A stretch of DNA of 64,000 nt from Rhodothermales bacterium (GTDB lineage: Bacteria > Bacteroidota > Rhodothermia > Rhodothermales > UBA10348): positions 1 to 64,000 of the forward strand of contig JAEPNP010000007.1 of NCBI GenBank assembly GCA_017643395.1, given 5' to 3'. Below the pieces are notes generated by a model, which saw nothing but the letters and a program-made list of their open reading frames with translations, was not told the DNA's origin and did not search any database. Both the position numbers and the translations under genes were made by a program. This document shows, in pieces, positions 35,019 to 44,802 of this stretch. Within the stretch, counting starts at the first letter, position 1. Each line of letters starts with the position of its first letter.

Positions 35019-36587
35019 ATGTCCCCTCCTGTGGAAGCCACAACATCCCAGCGCCCGTCCTTCGTCAACCGCGCGCTCGGAAGTATTGAGCGGATCGGCA
35101 ACAAACTGCCCGATCCCTCGATGCTCTTCCTGATCTCCATGATCATCGTGTGGGTCCTCTCGGCTTTCCTGGCCGGCGTGGAGTTCACGGATGTCGACCC
35201 AAGAAGTGGGGAGCCGCTGCGGGTGACCAACCTGCTGACGGGCTCGGCTCTGGCCACTTTCCTGTCGAACATGGTGACCATCTTCACGAGCTTCGCTCCG
35301 CTCGGGGTTGTTCTGGTGGCGATGCTTGGCGTGGGCGTGGCGGACGAGGCTGGGTTCTTCAACACGAGCATCAAGCTGATGCTGAGCCTGACGGCGAAGT
35401 TCCTGCTGACGCCCGTGGTCGTCTTGGTCGGCCTGATGAGCCACAGCGCCATCGACGCCGGCTACGTGCTCGTCATTCCACTCGGTGGGATCATCTTTCA
35501 CGCGTCCGGACGCCACCCGCTTGCGGGCATCGCGGCCGCGTTCGCGGGAGTTTCGGGTGGCTTCTCGGCAAACCCGCTTCCTTCCGCACTCGATCCACTG
35601 CTGCAGGGATTCACGCAGCCCGCGGCCCAACTTGTGGATCCGAATGTGTTGGTAAACCCGCTTGGGAATTTCTACTTCACCGCGACCTCGAGCATCCTCA
35701 TCATTGGACTGGCCTGGTTCATTACCGATCGAATCATAGAACCGCGGCTCGACCGGTTGACTCCGCTGGATGACGATGCGGAGGCCGCCAAGGAAATGGA
35801 TTCCATCACCGCAAGAGAGGGTAAAGCCTTCCGGTGGGCCAGCCTTACCATGCTGGTGGGACTCATCGCGCTGGCGGCATCCCTCTGGCCTGCGGACTCA
35901 CCGTTCCGTGATGCGGAGGGATCTCTCAATTCCTTTGCGGCTCCGATCATGCAGTCGATCGTGCCGCTCATCTTCCTCCTGTTTCTGCTTCCCGGCGTCG
36001 TATTCGGGTTTGTGTCGGGGAAGTTCAAGACCTCTCGCGACATGGTCGCAGCGATGACGAAGTCCATGGAAGGGATGGCGTACTACGTGGTCATGGCCTT
36101 CTTCTGTTCGCTCTTCGTGTACGCCTTCAACACTTCCAATCTCGGCGCGCTGCTGGCCGTCAAGGGGGCTGCTGGTCTAAAGGCGCTCGCCCTCCCCGGA
36201 TCGGTCACGATTTTCGGGATAGTGATCCTGACCGCTTTCGTGAACCTCTTCGTTGGGTCGGCATCGGCCAAGTGGGCTCTCCTGGCTCCGATCTTTGTGC
36301 CCATCCTGATGCAGGTGGGGATCAGCCCTGAACTGACGCAGGCTGCCTATCGCGTGGGCGACTCTTCCTCGAACATCATCACGCCGTTGATGCCGTACTT
36401 CCCGTTGGTGGTCGTGTACTGCCAGCGGTACGTGAAGTCTACCGGCATCGGCACGCTCACGAGCCTGATGCTGCCGTATAGCCTGGTCTTCCTCGTGGCG
36501 TGGTCACTCTTCCTCCTTCTGTACTGGGCGATTGGAATTCCGCTCGGGCTCCAGGCGTTTTATCAGTATCCGCCGCCTGGGATGTAG
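35019..36587 (+). CDS. AbgT-family transporter
   Basis: 522 aa, about 12 membrane segments, family length. Typical stretches: LGSIERIGNKLPDPSMLF, LGVVLVAMLGVGVADEAGFF, SHSAIDAGYVLVIPLG, GGFSANPLPSALDPLLQG, and GSASAKWALLAPIFVPILM. Family members take up p-aminobenzoyl-glutamate or export sulfonamide-like compounds. The likely promoter TACCTTCCG lies 16 bp upstream of ATG. Confidence 0.92.
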   Translation: MSPPVEATTSQRPSFVNRALGSIERIGNKLPDPSMLFLISMIIVWVLSAFLAGVEFTDVDPRSGEPLRVTNLLTGSALATFLSNMVTIFTSFAPLGVVLVAMLGVGVADEAGFFNTSIKLMLSLTAKFLLTPVVVLVGLMSHSAIDAGYVLVIPLGGIIFHASGRHPLAGIAAAFAGVSGGFSANPLPSALDPLLQGFTQPAAQLVDPNVLVNPLGNFYFTATSSILIIGLAWFITDRIIEPRLDRLTPLDDDAEAAKEMDSITAREGKAFRWASLTMLVGLIALAASLWPADSPFRDAEGSLNSFAAPIMQSIVPLIFLLFLLPGVVFGFVSGKFKTSRDMVAAMTKSMEGMAYYVVMAFFCSLFVYAFNTSNLGALLAVKGAAGLKALALPGSVTIFGIVILTAFVNLFVGSASAKWALLAPIFVPILMQVGISPELTQAAYRVGDSSSNIITPLMPYFPLVVVYCQRYVKSTGIGTLTSLMLPYSLVFLVAWSLFLLLYWAIGIPLGLQAFYQYPPPGM

Positions 36588-36857
36588 GGGAAGAACTATT
36601 GCGTGGCTCCCTCCGGAAGGACGACAAGTGCAGGGTGGCGAGAGGACACGCCATCTCTGAAGTGTCGCTGTCGGAGACAGGATTCCGAGGCCAGGCAACA
36701 CCCCTGCCGCGACTCCGCCACTCATTACGAGCCGTCGAAACCGATAAACTCGTGCACTACTAGAGGACCTCCGGACGCAAGAGAGTCCCGGCGTGTGCCC
36801 GACTTGTCGTAGTGCCGCTATCCTCCGTAATTGGGGTGTCCAAATCTGAGGTGTGCC

Positions 36858-37586
36858 ATGCCGGACTTGACGATCGCCCTAACCATGCTTGCAGTCATCG
36901 CCCTGGTGGTCTTCTATATACGGTGGAAGAAACACCAGGATGGGGGACCTGGCGTCGCAGATATTTCAACTAGGTGTGGTCTGGCTGAGGACTATCTGGT
37001 CCCACGAGACGGGCCATACGTCCTAAAGGTCGAGGAAGCTTGTAGCCACGTCACTGTCTCCGTCGATGACGAAATACTGCAGGTTTGGGACGCGGCGACC
37101 GGGGCAGAAAACGATCTCCGTGTGCCGGAGGGAGGCGTGGTGGCGCTTCGACTAAGTAAGGGGCAATCACTGAATATCAAGTGCGAACCGGGCAACAGAC
37201 ACAGAAGATGCAAAGCGGCACTGTACCGTCCGGACATCATGCCCGCAGCACAGAACCTATTCCAGAACGTGCAGGCCCGTCAGTGCAACGAGTGGCAGCG
37301 GATCACGCTCTGGGCTTACGACACGGTGCGTCTCCGAGTCACGTTCCAGAACCCGGTCTGCAGCGATCCGGGAGGGCCGCAACAGGCACCTTTGATCAAG
37401 GGACCCCGAGTCGGCGCAACGGGCGGAAGGTTCAGGGAGCGCCCAGTGCGCAACCGACAGTGGGAGGGCGATTTCTCGCCGGGCGGCGGTGGCGGCCTGG
37501 GCAATGCAGTTCGGTTGATGTTCAAGTGCCCAGGAAGTCAGGGGGGACCTTGCGTAGCGTCCGTGACTCTGCTCAAGCCGAGATAG
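36858..37586 (+). CDS. Single-pass membrane protein, unknown function
   Basis: 242 aa. One N-terminal membrane anchor (about residues 5-22), then a soluble part with several cysteines (RCGLAED, EEACSH, IKCEPGNRHRRC, ARQCNEW, PVCSD, FKCPGSQGGPC). It ends in beta-like sequence FSPGGGGGLGNAVRLMFKCP...ASVTLLKP. GAGGTG lies 7 bp before ATG. No family recognised. After the TAG the same frame stays open for 66 more codons. Confidence 0.6.
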   Translation: MPDLTIALTMLAVIALVVFYIRWKKHQDGGPGVADISTRCGLAEDYLVPRDGPYVLKVEEACSHVTVSVDDEILQVWDAATGAENDLRVPEGGVVALRLSKGQSLNIKCEPGNRHRRCKAALYRPDIMPAAQNLFQNVQARQCNEWQRITLWAYDTVRLRVTFQNPVCSDPGGPQQAPLIKGPRVGATGGRFRERPVRNRQWEGDFSPGGGGGLGNAVRLMFKCPGSQGGPCVASVTLLKPR

Positions 37587-37796
37587 TCCAACTGCTCTAC
37601 TCACGGCAAGACGGGGCACCCGCTCGTTTCCACCCTTGTGGCGACGGGAAAGCGGTTTGTTCTGGCGGATCCTTCAGTATGGCAGGCTAGGACTCCCGCC
37701 AATCTACCTACCGCACGTGCGGTCGTCGGTGAACTCGCCGGACTGGGGGCCGCCGGCCGTTTCATGCCTGAGAAGAGTCGGTTCTGACCAAGCTGT

Positions 37797-38363
37797 TTAA
37801 GGGTTACTCAGACCCGAAACCGTTGCCTCGCCGACGTGGTGGAGCTGAATGAGTAAGTCACGCTTGCTGAACTTGGCCGTGACATGCAGGCCCCTCCACT
37901 CGTAGTCGGTCCCTCCATCGAATCTGCGGTCTTCGAGCCACTGGAATACTGTGCCTTGGCCCTTGGCCCAGAGATCATCGCAGCTGTTGCAGTCGCCGCA
38001 GAGGGTGCCAGCGTACCAGTCGCCTCCGGAAGTCTGATTGACGTAGGCCATGAGTCCCTGGTCGATTTTCGGAGCCTTGAAGTAGATCGCGCCTTGGCAC
38101 TGGGAGTAGAAAATGGAGTCCACGAACGTGCCAAAGACGATGCCCTCCTCTGCATCAAAGGTCAGTTCACCCTCATTTGGCCCTATCTCGCAATAACTGC
38201 CTTCTAGGAACATGTCACCGGCGTAATGGAACTTGACGTCTCCCCCCATCTCGGCGGGATCAAGCTTGTTCTCGACAGCGATTGCCGCGTACCTGACTGC
38301 CTGACTGTGGAGCTTGCGTGCGAGGTCAATTCCCTCTGCAACGTCGGTCACTGAGATACCCAT
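37797..38363 (-). CDS. Uncharacterised cysteine-containing protein
   Basis: 188 aa, no signal peptide. A CGDCNSCDD cluster near residue 122 could bind metal or form disulfides. N-terminal helix, then mixed alpha/beta sequence rich in aromatic residues. Convergent with 36858-37586. No family recognised. Confidence 0.6.
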   Translation of the reverse strand: MGISVTDVAEGIDLARKLHSQAVRYAAIAVENKLDPAEMGGDVKFHYAGDMFLEGSYCEIGPNEGELTFDAEEGIVFGTFVDSIFYSQCQGAIYFKAPKIDQGLMAYVNQTSGGDWYAGTLCGDCNSCDDLWAKGQGTVFQWLEDRRFDGGTDYEWRGLHVTAKFSKRDLLIQLHHVGEATVSGLSNP

Positions 38364-38858
38364 AACGAAAAGCGCCTAGTTGCCATAAGTCTAGGGGATT
38401 GTGCGCTCGTTCGAAAGTTCATGCCAGGATTAGGGGCGATCCACCCGTCTTCGAGAGCTTGAGTCTCGTATTTCGTGGACCGGTCTGTCGGGGCGCTGCC
38501 TGAGGGCCTGGTTCTCAAAGGCTCTCGGTGCGTCTCAACTACGATGCGGCCCAGAGTGTCAAGCCCGTCGAAAACCCTAATGGCGTTGACCGCTCACCGT
38601 CGGCGAACCCATTCTGGTTGTTTTTGACTTGGTCAGCTAGTGTCTGAACGCCAGGAGAATAGTCGTTTCGCCTTATTGCACCCGCAAAGCTGCGCGTCCA
38701 TTTTGGCCATCGACCACCGTCGACTTGCCCTGTATGCCCTTTTGCCCATCGGAGAGTTGCCACTTCTACACGTGCGCGCAGGAGGAGCGTCGCCTGTAGT
38801 GATTCCAGACGGCAGCCATAGCGATGATACGAGGTCAACCACCAACCGCGATCCAGGC
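38364..38858. other. Gene-poor stretch upstream of the lipoprotein gene
   Basis: An open frame continues upstream of the lipoprotein start to 38640, but that part is not protein-like. I see no RNA gene or clear promoter. Confidence 0.5.
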
Positions 38859-39584
38859 GTGCGACTGCTCTGTATGGCCGTCAGTTTGGTCCTGACTGGC
38901 GTCCCGCTAGGATGCGATTCCAGCGCCATAGACGAAGAGCCTGACCGCCCGCCGGTGTGCACGGCAGGCCCTGACCACGGTTCACTCTGGCCGTTATCAG
39001 TTGGCAATTATTGGAGCTTTGAGTACTACTGGCGGGGTGCCCTGACAGATACTCTGCGGGTAGTCGTAGAGGAGGAGTACGCGGCCGGGCGCTTCGCTCG
39101 CGGCATCACGTTCCTGGTTCATCGCTACGGCCTGAGTGAGGCACTGCCTGCCAAGAAGGAACTCTGGACCAACTCAGAGCGAGGTCCCACCCAAGTCGGT
39201 TTCATCAGCAGGGGCGACACGGTCGACTACCTACCCCACTTTCGCTTCCCATACCCGGCACGTCGTTGGGAGGAATTCTACTCCTACAATTTCACCCGCG
39301 ATCTACGCACTGACGGACCTTGGGAAGTGGCAGATTCCTCACGATACGTCGTCGTGGCCACCGATGAGCAGACTGCCACAGTGCTCGGCCGGTTTCGAAG
39401 CCATGTCTATCGGCATCTCGACCGTCCCCTGGACGATGCCTTCGGTGACAGTGTGTACGTCTCGTATGCCCCCGGTCACGGGCTGGTCGGGATCTCGGCC
39501 TACAACGAGAGACAGGGCAGGACACGCGATCCCAACTGGCAATTCAAACTCGTTGATATCTGCATCAAGAAGCGGGCACCATGA
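38859..39584 (+). CDS. Predicted lipoprotein in the protease cluster
   Basis: 241 aa from GTG 38859 (RLLCMAVSLVLTGVPLGC), a lipoprotein-like signal with an imperfect lipobox. ATG 38874 is an alternative. The mature part starts LWPLSVGNYWSFEYYWRG, a form common in Rhodothermia lipoproteins, and is beta-rich. Its stop overlaps the metalloprotease start (ATGA), so they are translated together. Confidence 0.65.
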   Translation: MRLLCMAVSLVLTGVPLGCDSSAIDEEPDRPPVCTAGPDHGSLWPLSVGNYWSFEYYWRGALTDTLRVVVEEEYAAGRFARGITFLVHRYGLSEALPAKKELWTNSERGPTQVGFISRGDTVDYLPHFRFPYPARRWEEFYSYNFTRDLRTDGPWEVADSSRYVVVATDEQTATVLGRFRSHVYRHLDRPLDDAFGDSVYVSYAPGHGLVGISAYNERQGRTRDPNWQFKLVDICIKKRAP

Positions 39585-41428
39585 AACGACATCTCCTAGT
39601 TCTAACGGCAATGACCGTAGCCATGAGCTCAAACGACTCACTGGCCCAGGAATCGTCCGCGAGCCTTTTTGAGGTGCGGGTCGACGCGTTTGAAACGCTC
39701 GGCATCGATCAGGCCCACCGGTTCACGCGTCTTGCGCAGGCGAAGAACGCGGTCAGCGTCTCGGTCATCGACCTTGGCGATTGGAGCCGGGTGGCGAAGA
39801 AGCACTTCTTCTCGCTCTCTATGCCGGATGGTCGGCGGGTCCAGGTCCAAACTCGTGGAATCACCGAGCACGGGGCGGGCCGGATGACCTGGCAGGGACA
39901 CATCGGTGGGGATCCCACCCTCGTACGACTCAGCTTCGACGGCCTTGAGGCTGCGGGACGATTCTGGGTGGATGACCTCGAGTACAGACTCGAGAGCCTT
40001 GGTGGCGGCGAAATGGCGCTTGTCAAGACGTCCGTAATGTCTCCGCGCACATCAAGCAATCAAATGCGCACCGACACCAAGAGCGGACATGTCGCTGCCA
40101 AGTCCGCCTCAAACCTGTTGGCCGACATCGAAGTCATTGATGTGATGGTGGTCTATACGTCTGGAGCCGATGACGAGCCGGGGAATATTCTGACCTCCAT
40201 CGACAGCTTTGTTGACGAACTTAACACGGCGTTGGACAACGCCCAGCACCTGGACAGTACTCAGGTACGTCTGGTACATACCATGGAGGTGACAAAGAAC
40301 ACTTCCTGGGATATTTCGAGCGCTGTCGATGACCTCGTTGCTGGGAACGCTCCTTTCGAAAGCGTTGCCTCCGCGAGGACTACGCACGGCGCGGATGTAG
40401 TCATGCTCATTCACGACGACTTTACGGGCGCCAACGGCTGGGTCGCCGAAAACGAGGGAGACTCCTCAGAAGCCTTCGGAGCGGCGGAACTGGGCGAGGC
40501 AGAAGACAATGCGACCTTCGCGCACGAATTTGGCCACATCATCGGTGGTCTACACGATGTGGAGTGGTACAAGGACGCCTTCGGTCAGAACTGGACGGCC
40601 ACCACGGATAAGCACGCCATGTTGACGGTTGCGGAGACCCAGGGGACGCTCATGAACGCGACCGCACGAACAAATCGGGTCCTGAAGTTCTCCGACCCGG
40701 ACGACACCTTTGCCAATAGTGATCCTCTGGGCGGCGCCGACGAGGACGTAATCCAGGTATGGAGGGATCGCCGATCCACCGTCGCTGGATTCGTGGCCGC
40801 GGTTCCCGAAGATGAAGATGACCTGACGATCGACCTCGGTAGCGACACGGAGATGGAGTGGCACGAAAGCATCACGTTCGTGGCCGACCCGACCTATGAT
40901 CCATCCGAGGTAGATTGTGACGAGTGTACCTACATGTGGTATGAAAAGGACACCCCGACCGGGACCTACTACGATTCCGGTGTTTCGACTCAGACCTACT
41001 ACGATCTGTTCAGATGGACATCAGGACATGGCTTTGGAGTGGAAGTGTCTGATGGTGCGGATTCGGTAGAGGACTACATCTGGGTCGACTACTGTCCGGC
41101 GCCTTGCAGTGGCGGAGGCCCGAAGCGCGGGCCCGATTCGGAGGAGGCCGTTTCTCCAGATGCGTTCAGCCTTGAACTGGGAACCGCGTTCCCGAACCCG
41201 ATCCAGACGCGAACCGAGATTCCGTTCGCCATACCGGAATTGAGCCATGTCAGTATTGTCGTGTTTGACCTCTTGGGCAGAGCAGTAACGAGCGTCGTGG
41301 CGAGTACGCTCCCTCTTGGACGGCATTCGGCCATCTGGGACGCTTCAGAATACCCACCGGGGACCTACCTCATACGCATGCAGGCTGGCGATCGCGTGGT
41401 CTCCAACCTGGTTTCGGTTGTCCGCTAG
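39581..41428 (+). CDS. Secreted reprolysin-like metallopeptidase with T9SS sorting domain
   Basis: 615 aa. Signal peptide, a propeptide-like region (about 25-180), and a catalytic domain with HEFGHIIGGLHD: zinc ligands H315, H319, H325 and catalytic E316. The C-terminal NPIQTRTEIPFAIPE, VVFDLLGRAV, PGTYLIRMQAGDRVVSNLVSVV is a type A T9SS sorting domain. Predicted to be exported across the outer membrane to degrade external protein. Coupled to the lipoprotein upstream by a four-base overlap. Confidence 0.9.
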   Translation: MKRHLLVLTAMTVAMSSNDSLAQESSASLFEVRVDAFETLGIDQAHRFTRLAQAKNAVSVSVIDLGDWSRVAKKHFFSLSMPDGRRVQVQTRGITEHGAGRMTWQGHIGGDPTLVRLSFDGLEAAGRFWVDDLEYRLESLGGGEMALVKTSVMSPRTSSNQMRTDTKSGHVAAKSASNLLADIEVIDVMVVYTSGADDEPGNILTSIDSFVDELNTALDNAQHLDSTQVRLVHTMEVTKNTSWDISSAVDDLVAGNAPFESVASARTTHGADVVMLIHDDFTGANGWVAENEGDSSEAFGAAELGEAEDNATFAHEFGHIIGGLHDVEWYKDAFGQNWTATTDKHAMLTVAETQGTLMNATARTNRVLKFSDPDDTFANSDPLGGADEDVIQVWRDRRSTVAGFVAAVPEDEDDLTIDLGSDTEMEWHESITFVADPTYDPSEVDCDECTYMWYEKDTPTGTYYDSGVSTQTYYDLFRWTSGHGFGVEVSDGADSVEDYIWVDYCPAPCSGGGPKRGPDSEEAVSPDAFSLELGTAFPNPIQTRTEIPFAIPELSHVSIVVFDLLGRAVTSVVASTLPLGRHSAIWDASEYPPGTYLIRMQAGDRVVSNLVSVVR

Positions 41429-41684
41429 AAGAGTCGGATTGAGCCGGTCAAAGAATCTGGAGACGCTCTCTGGCTGAGTGCGGCGGCCACTCTTGACACA
41501 ACCGATACCCTGACCCGCGAGAGGAAACTGATATCTACTCTTCCTCGGCGCGATTCCGTGAGGGAATGGGGAGACCACGTTGGTCCACGTTGTTGGTCCG
41601 CCGTTCCCGGCGTCCACTCCGGCAGGCCGGATGAACGGCTGGTTTCGACTTGTGACGGTACCTGTCCGTAACGACGGAGGACCA

Positions 41685-42830
41685 ATGAACCACTTCGGCC
41701 CAGCGCAATGCTCCGGGAAGCTTGGGTCAGGCGGCCGCCGACTCGGCTTGATGGGATCGATCCTTCTTGTCGGCTGCGTCGGGTGTTCGGATCCGGAGAC
41801 GATGGCAACCAGCCCATCGGCAATCTTCAGCCCTGTTGCCACAGTTGGCCAATTAGCTCCTGGCCAACCCATTGAGGCCGCGGTTAACCACCCGACTTAT
41901 TTCTCGATTACCGACGAGTTTGTCATAGTAGGGGACAATGCTGACCCACGTCCCAAGTTGTTTTCACTGGACGGGACCTACTCCCACACCGCAGGAGACG
42001 CGGGAAACGGGCCGGGAGAGTTGGGGCGACCGACGTCTGCACTCGAAGTTGATGGCGAGCTGTGGGTGTTCGATTCCGAAACGTCTCGCGTCTCGGCGTT
42101 TGATGTGGACACTGGACAGTACCTACGCTCAGGCGTGCAGCCCTTTGCTTTTGTTCGAGCTACCTCCTCAAGCCGTTCTTCTGCAGTGGTCCTAAACCTC
42201 GCGTTGAGAGAGGGTGCCCCGGAGGCTCCGAGCTTGGTTCACGTCCTGAACCCGGAAGACTTCTCTGTGAGGACGTCGTTTGGTAATGCGCGGTCCCTGT
42301 GGACGGAACGCTTCTCGCCGGACTTGCTTCTTCTTGATCCCGGGCGGTTTTGCACCTGGGGCAATGGAGGAGTAGCGTACGCCCCGGCACTCTTCTGGGG
42401 CGAGGTGTTTCGATTCAACCAGCATGGCGAAACATCCGACAGTGGAGTCGAACGAATCCCGATTCCGGTGGGAATCCCTCCTTCGGTTGAAGTCGCCTCC
42501 CTTCTGGGAGTCTCAGAAGCAAGAGGTATTGTCTGCGGGGAGAACGGCGCATTTACGCTGTACTTAGCGCGCTCGAGTGCAGGAGGGCCGAAGGCGTTAG
42601 AAGTGTTTTCGGTTACGGATGCAGGTGTTGTAGAAAAGTCCGGCCGACTCCATGGCGTGGTGTTCCCCGAGACCGAGTATTGGGATTATCGCGTGACAAT
42701 ACAGGGTACGTCCGGCGATACGTTGGCTCTTCTTGATGCCGACCAACATGGGGATCCTCGACTCAGAGTTGGAACAATATCCTGGAGCGACAAGAGCCCC
42801 GCAGCGCAACTGACCTCGCCGGGGGCATGA
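41685..42830 (+). CDS. 6-bladed-propeller-like lipoprotein
   Basis: 381 aa. A perfect SD (GGAGG, 41676-41680) fixes ATG 41685. Lipoprotein signal GSILLVGCVGCSD. The body resembles NHL/6-bladed beta-propeller lipoproteins of Bacteroidota (GDAGNGPGELGRPTSALEVDGELWVFDSETSRVSAFD). Function unknown; surface sensing or carbohydrate binding is typical. Overlaps the next gene by four bases. Confidence 0.75.
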   Translation: MNHFGPAQCSGKLGSGGRRLGLMGSILLVGCVGCSDPETMATSPSAIFSPVATVGQLAPGQPIEAAVNHPTYFSITDEFVIVGDNADPRPKLFSLDGTYSHTAGDAGNGPGELGRPTSALEVDGELWVFDSETSRVSAFDVDTGQYLRSGVQPFAFVRATSSSRSSAVVLNLALREGAPEAPSLVHVLNPEDFSVRTSFGNARSLWTERFSPDLLLLDPGRFCTWGNGGVAYAPALFWGEVFRFNQHGETSDSGVERIPIPVGIPPSVEVASLLGVSEARGIVCGENGAFTLYLARSSAGGPKALEVFSVTDAGVVEKSGRLHGVVFPETEYWDYRVTIQGTSGDTLALLDADQHGDPRLRVGTISWSDKSPAAQLTSPGA

Positions 42831-43225
42831 TCGCGGGCTGGTCAAGGCGTCGGGCGCTAGTGTCCGCGGTCGGGCTTATGGCCTTGATGGGGGCTTCGTG
42901 CTCCGAGGAGCGAAGCGGTGGGCAAGCTTCTGCCTTTGCGGAAGAAGGGAGTTCTGTCCGTGTAGAGGGTCGTATTACCGACGTTGGCGGCGCAGGATTA
43001 CCAAGGGTTAACGTTCAGTTGACATCCACAACTGACTCGACTCGTGTGATCGGAGTTGCAACCGGGCCGGAAGGGACATTCTGGTTCTCAGAGGTTCCCG
43101 TCGACACTTTTGTTGTTCGCATTGCCCGGTATCCCGATGTCCTGATCATCGATACCCTGCGTTTGGGTGCCGGTCAGCGAATCGGGGAACTGAGATACGT
43201 AGTGACGCCCGAATCGTCGTTTTGA
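42827..43225 (+). CDS. Small lipoprotein with carboxypeptidase-regulatory-like domain
   Basis: 132 aa. A signal with SRRRALVSAVGLMALMGASC and a single CarboxypepD_reg-like beta-sandwich: VRVEGRITDVGGAGLPRVNVQLTSTTDS...ATGPEGTFWFSEVP...DTFVVRIAR. Translationally coupled to the propeller lipoprotein upstream. Confidence 0.8.
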   Translation: MIAGWSRRRALVSAVGLMALMGASCSEERSGGQASAFAEEGSSVRVEGRITDVGGAGLPRVNVQLTSTTDSTRVIGVATGPEGTFWFSEVPVDTFVVRIARYPDVLIIDTLRLGAGQRIGELRYVVTPESSF

Positions 43226-43312
43226 GATGGATGCGGCGTTGCGCCCCAGACGGGTAGCGGCGCGAGCTCTGAGGCGGGCGTCTCTCGCACTAGTCTCCAC
43301 ACTCCACAGCCC

Positions 43313-43343
43313 TGTTAACCGCCCGCCTCCAGCTCCAGTTGTA
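43313..43343 (+). promoter_or_regulatory. Putative ECF-sigma promoter before the S41-like peptidase
   Basis: TGTTAACC (43313-43320), 17-nt spacer, GTTGTA (43338-43343), followed by TGACC. Same elements and exact spacing as the two promoters between the sigma operon and the trypsin-like gene. Predicted transcript start lies about 45 nt before the ATG at 43394. Confidence 0.7.
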
Positions 43344-43393
43344 TGACCGAGAAGTCGGCCAAGAGGGCCGTCTAGTCAGCAACGCAGGAGACC

Positions 43394-44794
43394 ATGCTGG
43401 AATCGGCAACCAGGGACACGGATCACACTCACTCACGCGCAAAGGACGGGCCCTACGCCAGATCGCACTTCGATCCGCCCGGGAAGTCGACAGCCGTCTG
43501 CCTCGTGCTCGCCTTCCTGCTCGCGTCCGCATGCACCAACAACGCACAGGTAATGAGCCCCCGCGTTGCCGCAAAGTGGCAAGCTGAGCTCCATACGCTC
43601 CACGACAGCCTGCTCGCTCGTCACGTGGACCTCTACCACGAGACTTCGCGTGAGGAGTTTGAGCGGGCGGTGGCGGCGATCGAAGCCAGGCTCCCGTCCG
43701 TCAGCGTCAACGAGGCACTCGTCGAGTTCGCCCGGCTCATTGCGCTGGTGGGCGATGGGCACACCTCATTCTACGCAGGTGATCAGCGGCGAAAAACCTT
43801 TGGGTTCATACCGCTTCACCTGTGGTCCTTCAGCGATGGGCTCTATGTGACGGCAGCACCGGTCGAGTATCGACACTTGGTGGGCAAACGCATCACCGGC
43901 ATCGATCAGACCCCAATCCAGGAGGCGATCCGCCGGGTCAAGAGTACGATCGGTGTCGACAACGAAAAGGGGTACGACTACGCAGTGCCGTTCGATCTAT
44001 TGCGGCCCGAGTTGCTGCACGCGCTGGGGATCGCGACTTCAGCAGACACTGTTCGATTCGAGTTTGACGGGGGAGTGTCCGAGCCCTTTGCAACGATTCC
44101 ATTGAATGAGTACAACAAGGGCGACTACCGCACGGCCAACGGCGTCTACGCCGACGGCATCCCTCCAAGCCGCAGGCTGGAATACCTTTTTGCCACGCCG
44201 CTGTCGCTTCCGCACCTCCTCGAACGGAAATACTACTGGTGGGAGTACCTAGAGGAGGAGAACGCCATCTTCTTCCAGTACAACACCTGCTGGAACCAGA
44301 GGGATCGGCCGACTGTGGCCGAGATGGCGCAGGAGATGTTCGCCTTCATGGACGCCAACCCGGTCGAGAAACTGATTATCGACCTGAGGCAAAACACGGG
44401 GGGTGAGCCCGAGACCGCGAGAGCTTTAATCGACGGCCTCGCGGCGCGGCCTGAGTTCACGGAGGAGGGGCGGCTCTTCGTGCTTGTCGGCCGACGAACA
44501 TTCTCGGCCGCGGTCACGAATGCGGCAGAATTGCGAAGCCGAGCGAATGCCCGCCTGGTGGGAGAGGCTCCTCGTGGCAAACCCAACAGTCCCAGTGAGG
44601 GCCGCGACGTGGACTTGAAGCGCACGGGGATTTGGCTGACCGTCTCGACGCAGTTCGTGGAGCGGGATCCGGCACTCGGGGACGCCGACTTCCTGCCCCT
44701 CGAGATCGAGGTAAATCACACCTTCGCGGCATATAGGGACGCGGTCGATCTGGACCTGCGGGCCGCCCTGAACGCGGGCGTACTCGACATCTGA
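43394..44794 (+). CDS. S41-family (tail-specific/CtpA-like) peptidase lipoprotein
   Basis: 466 aa. A 30-residue polar N-terminus, then a lipoprotein signal (LVLAFLLASAC). S41 features: LIALVGDGHTSFYAGD, LIIDLRQNTGGEPETA and S371 in VGRRTFSAAVTNAAEL, the candidate nucleophile. No clear PDZ domain. AGGAGA just before ATG 43394 supports this start. A sigma-type promoter lies 50 bp upstream. Confidence 0.8.
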   Translation: MLESATRDTDHTHSRAKDGPYARSHFDPPGKSTAVCLVLAFLLASACTNNAQVMSPRVAAKWQAELHTLHDSLLARHVDLYHETSREEFERAVAAIEARLPSVSVNEALVEFARLIALVGDGHTSFYAGDQRRKTFGFIPLHLWSFSDGLYVTAAPVEYRHLVGKRITGIDQTPIQEAIRRVKSTIGVDNEKGYDYAVPFDLLRPELLHALGIATSADTVRFEFDGGVSEPFATIPLNEYNKGDYRTANGVYADGIPPSRRLEYLFATPLSLPHLLERKYYWWEYLEEENAIFFQYNTCWNQRDRPTVAEMAQEMFAFMDANPVEKLIIDLRQNTGGEPETARALIDGLAARPEFTEEGRLFVLVGRRTFSAAVTNAAELRSRANARLVGEAPRGKPNSPSEGRDVDLKRTGIWLTVSTQFVERDPALGDADFLPLEIEVNHTFAAYRDAVDLDLRAALNAGVLDI

Positions 44795-44802
44795 GGCCTT
44801 GC

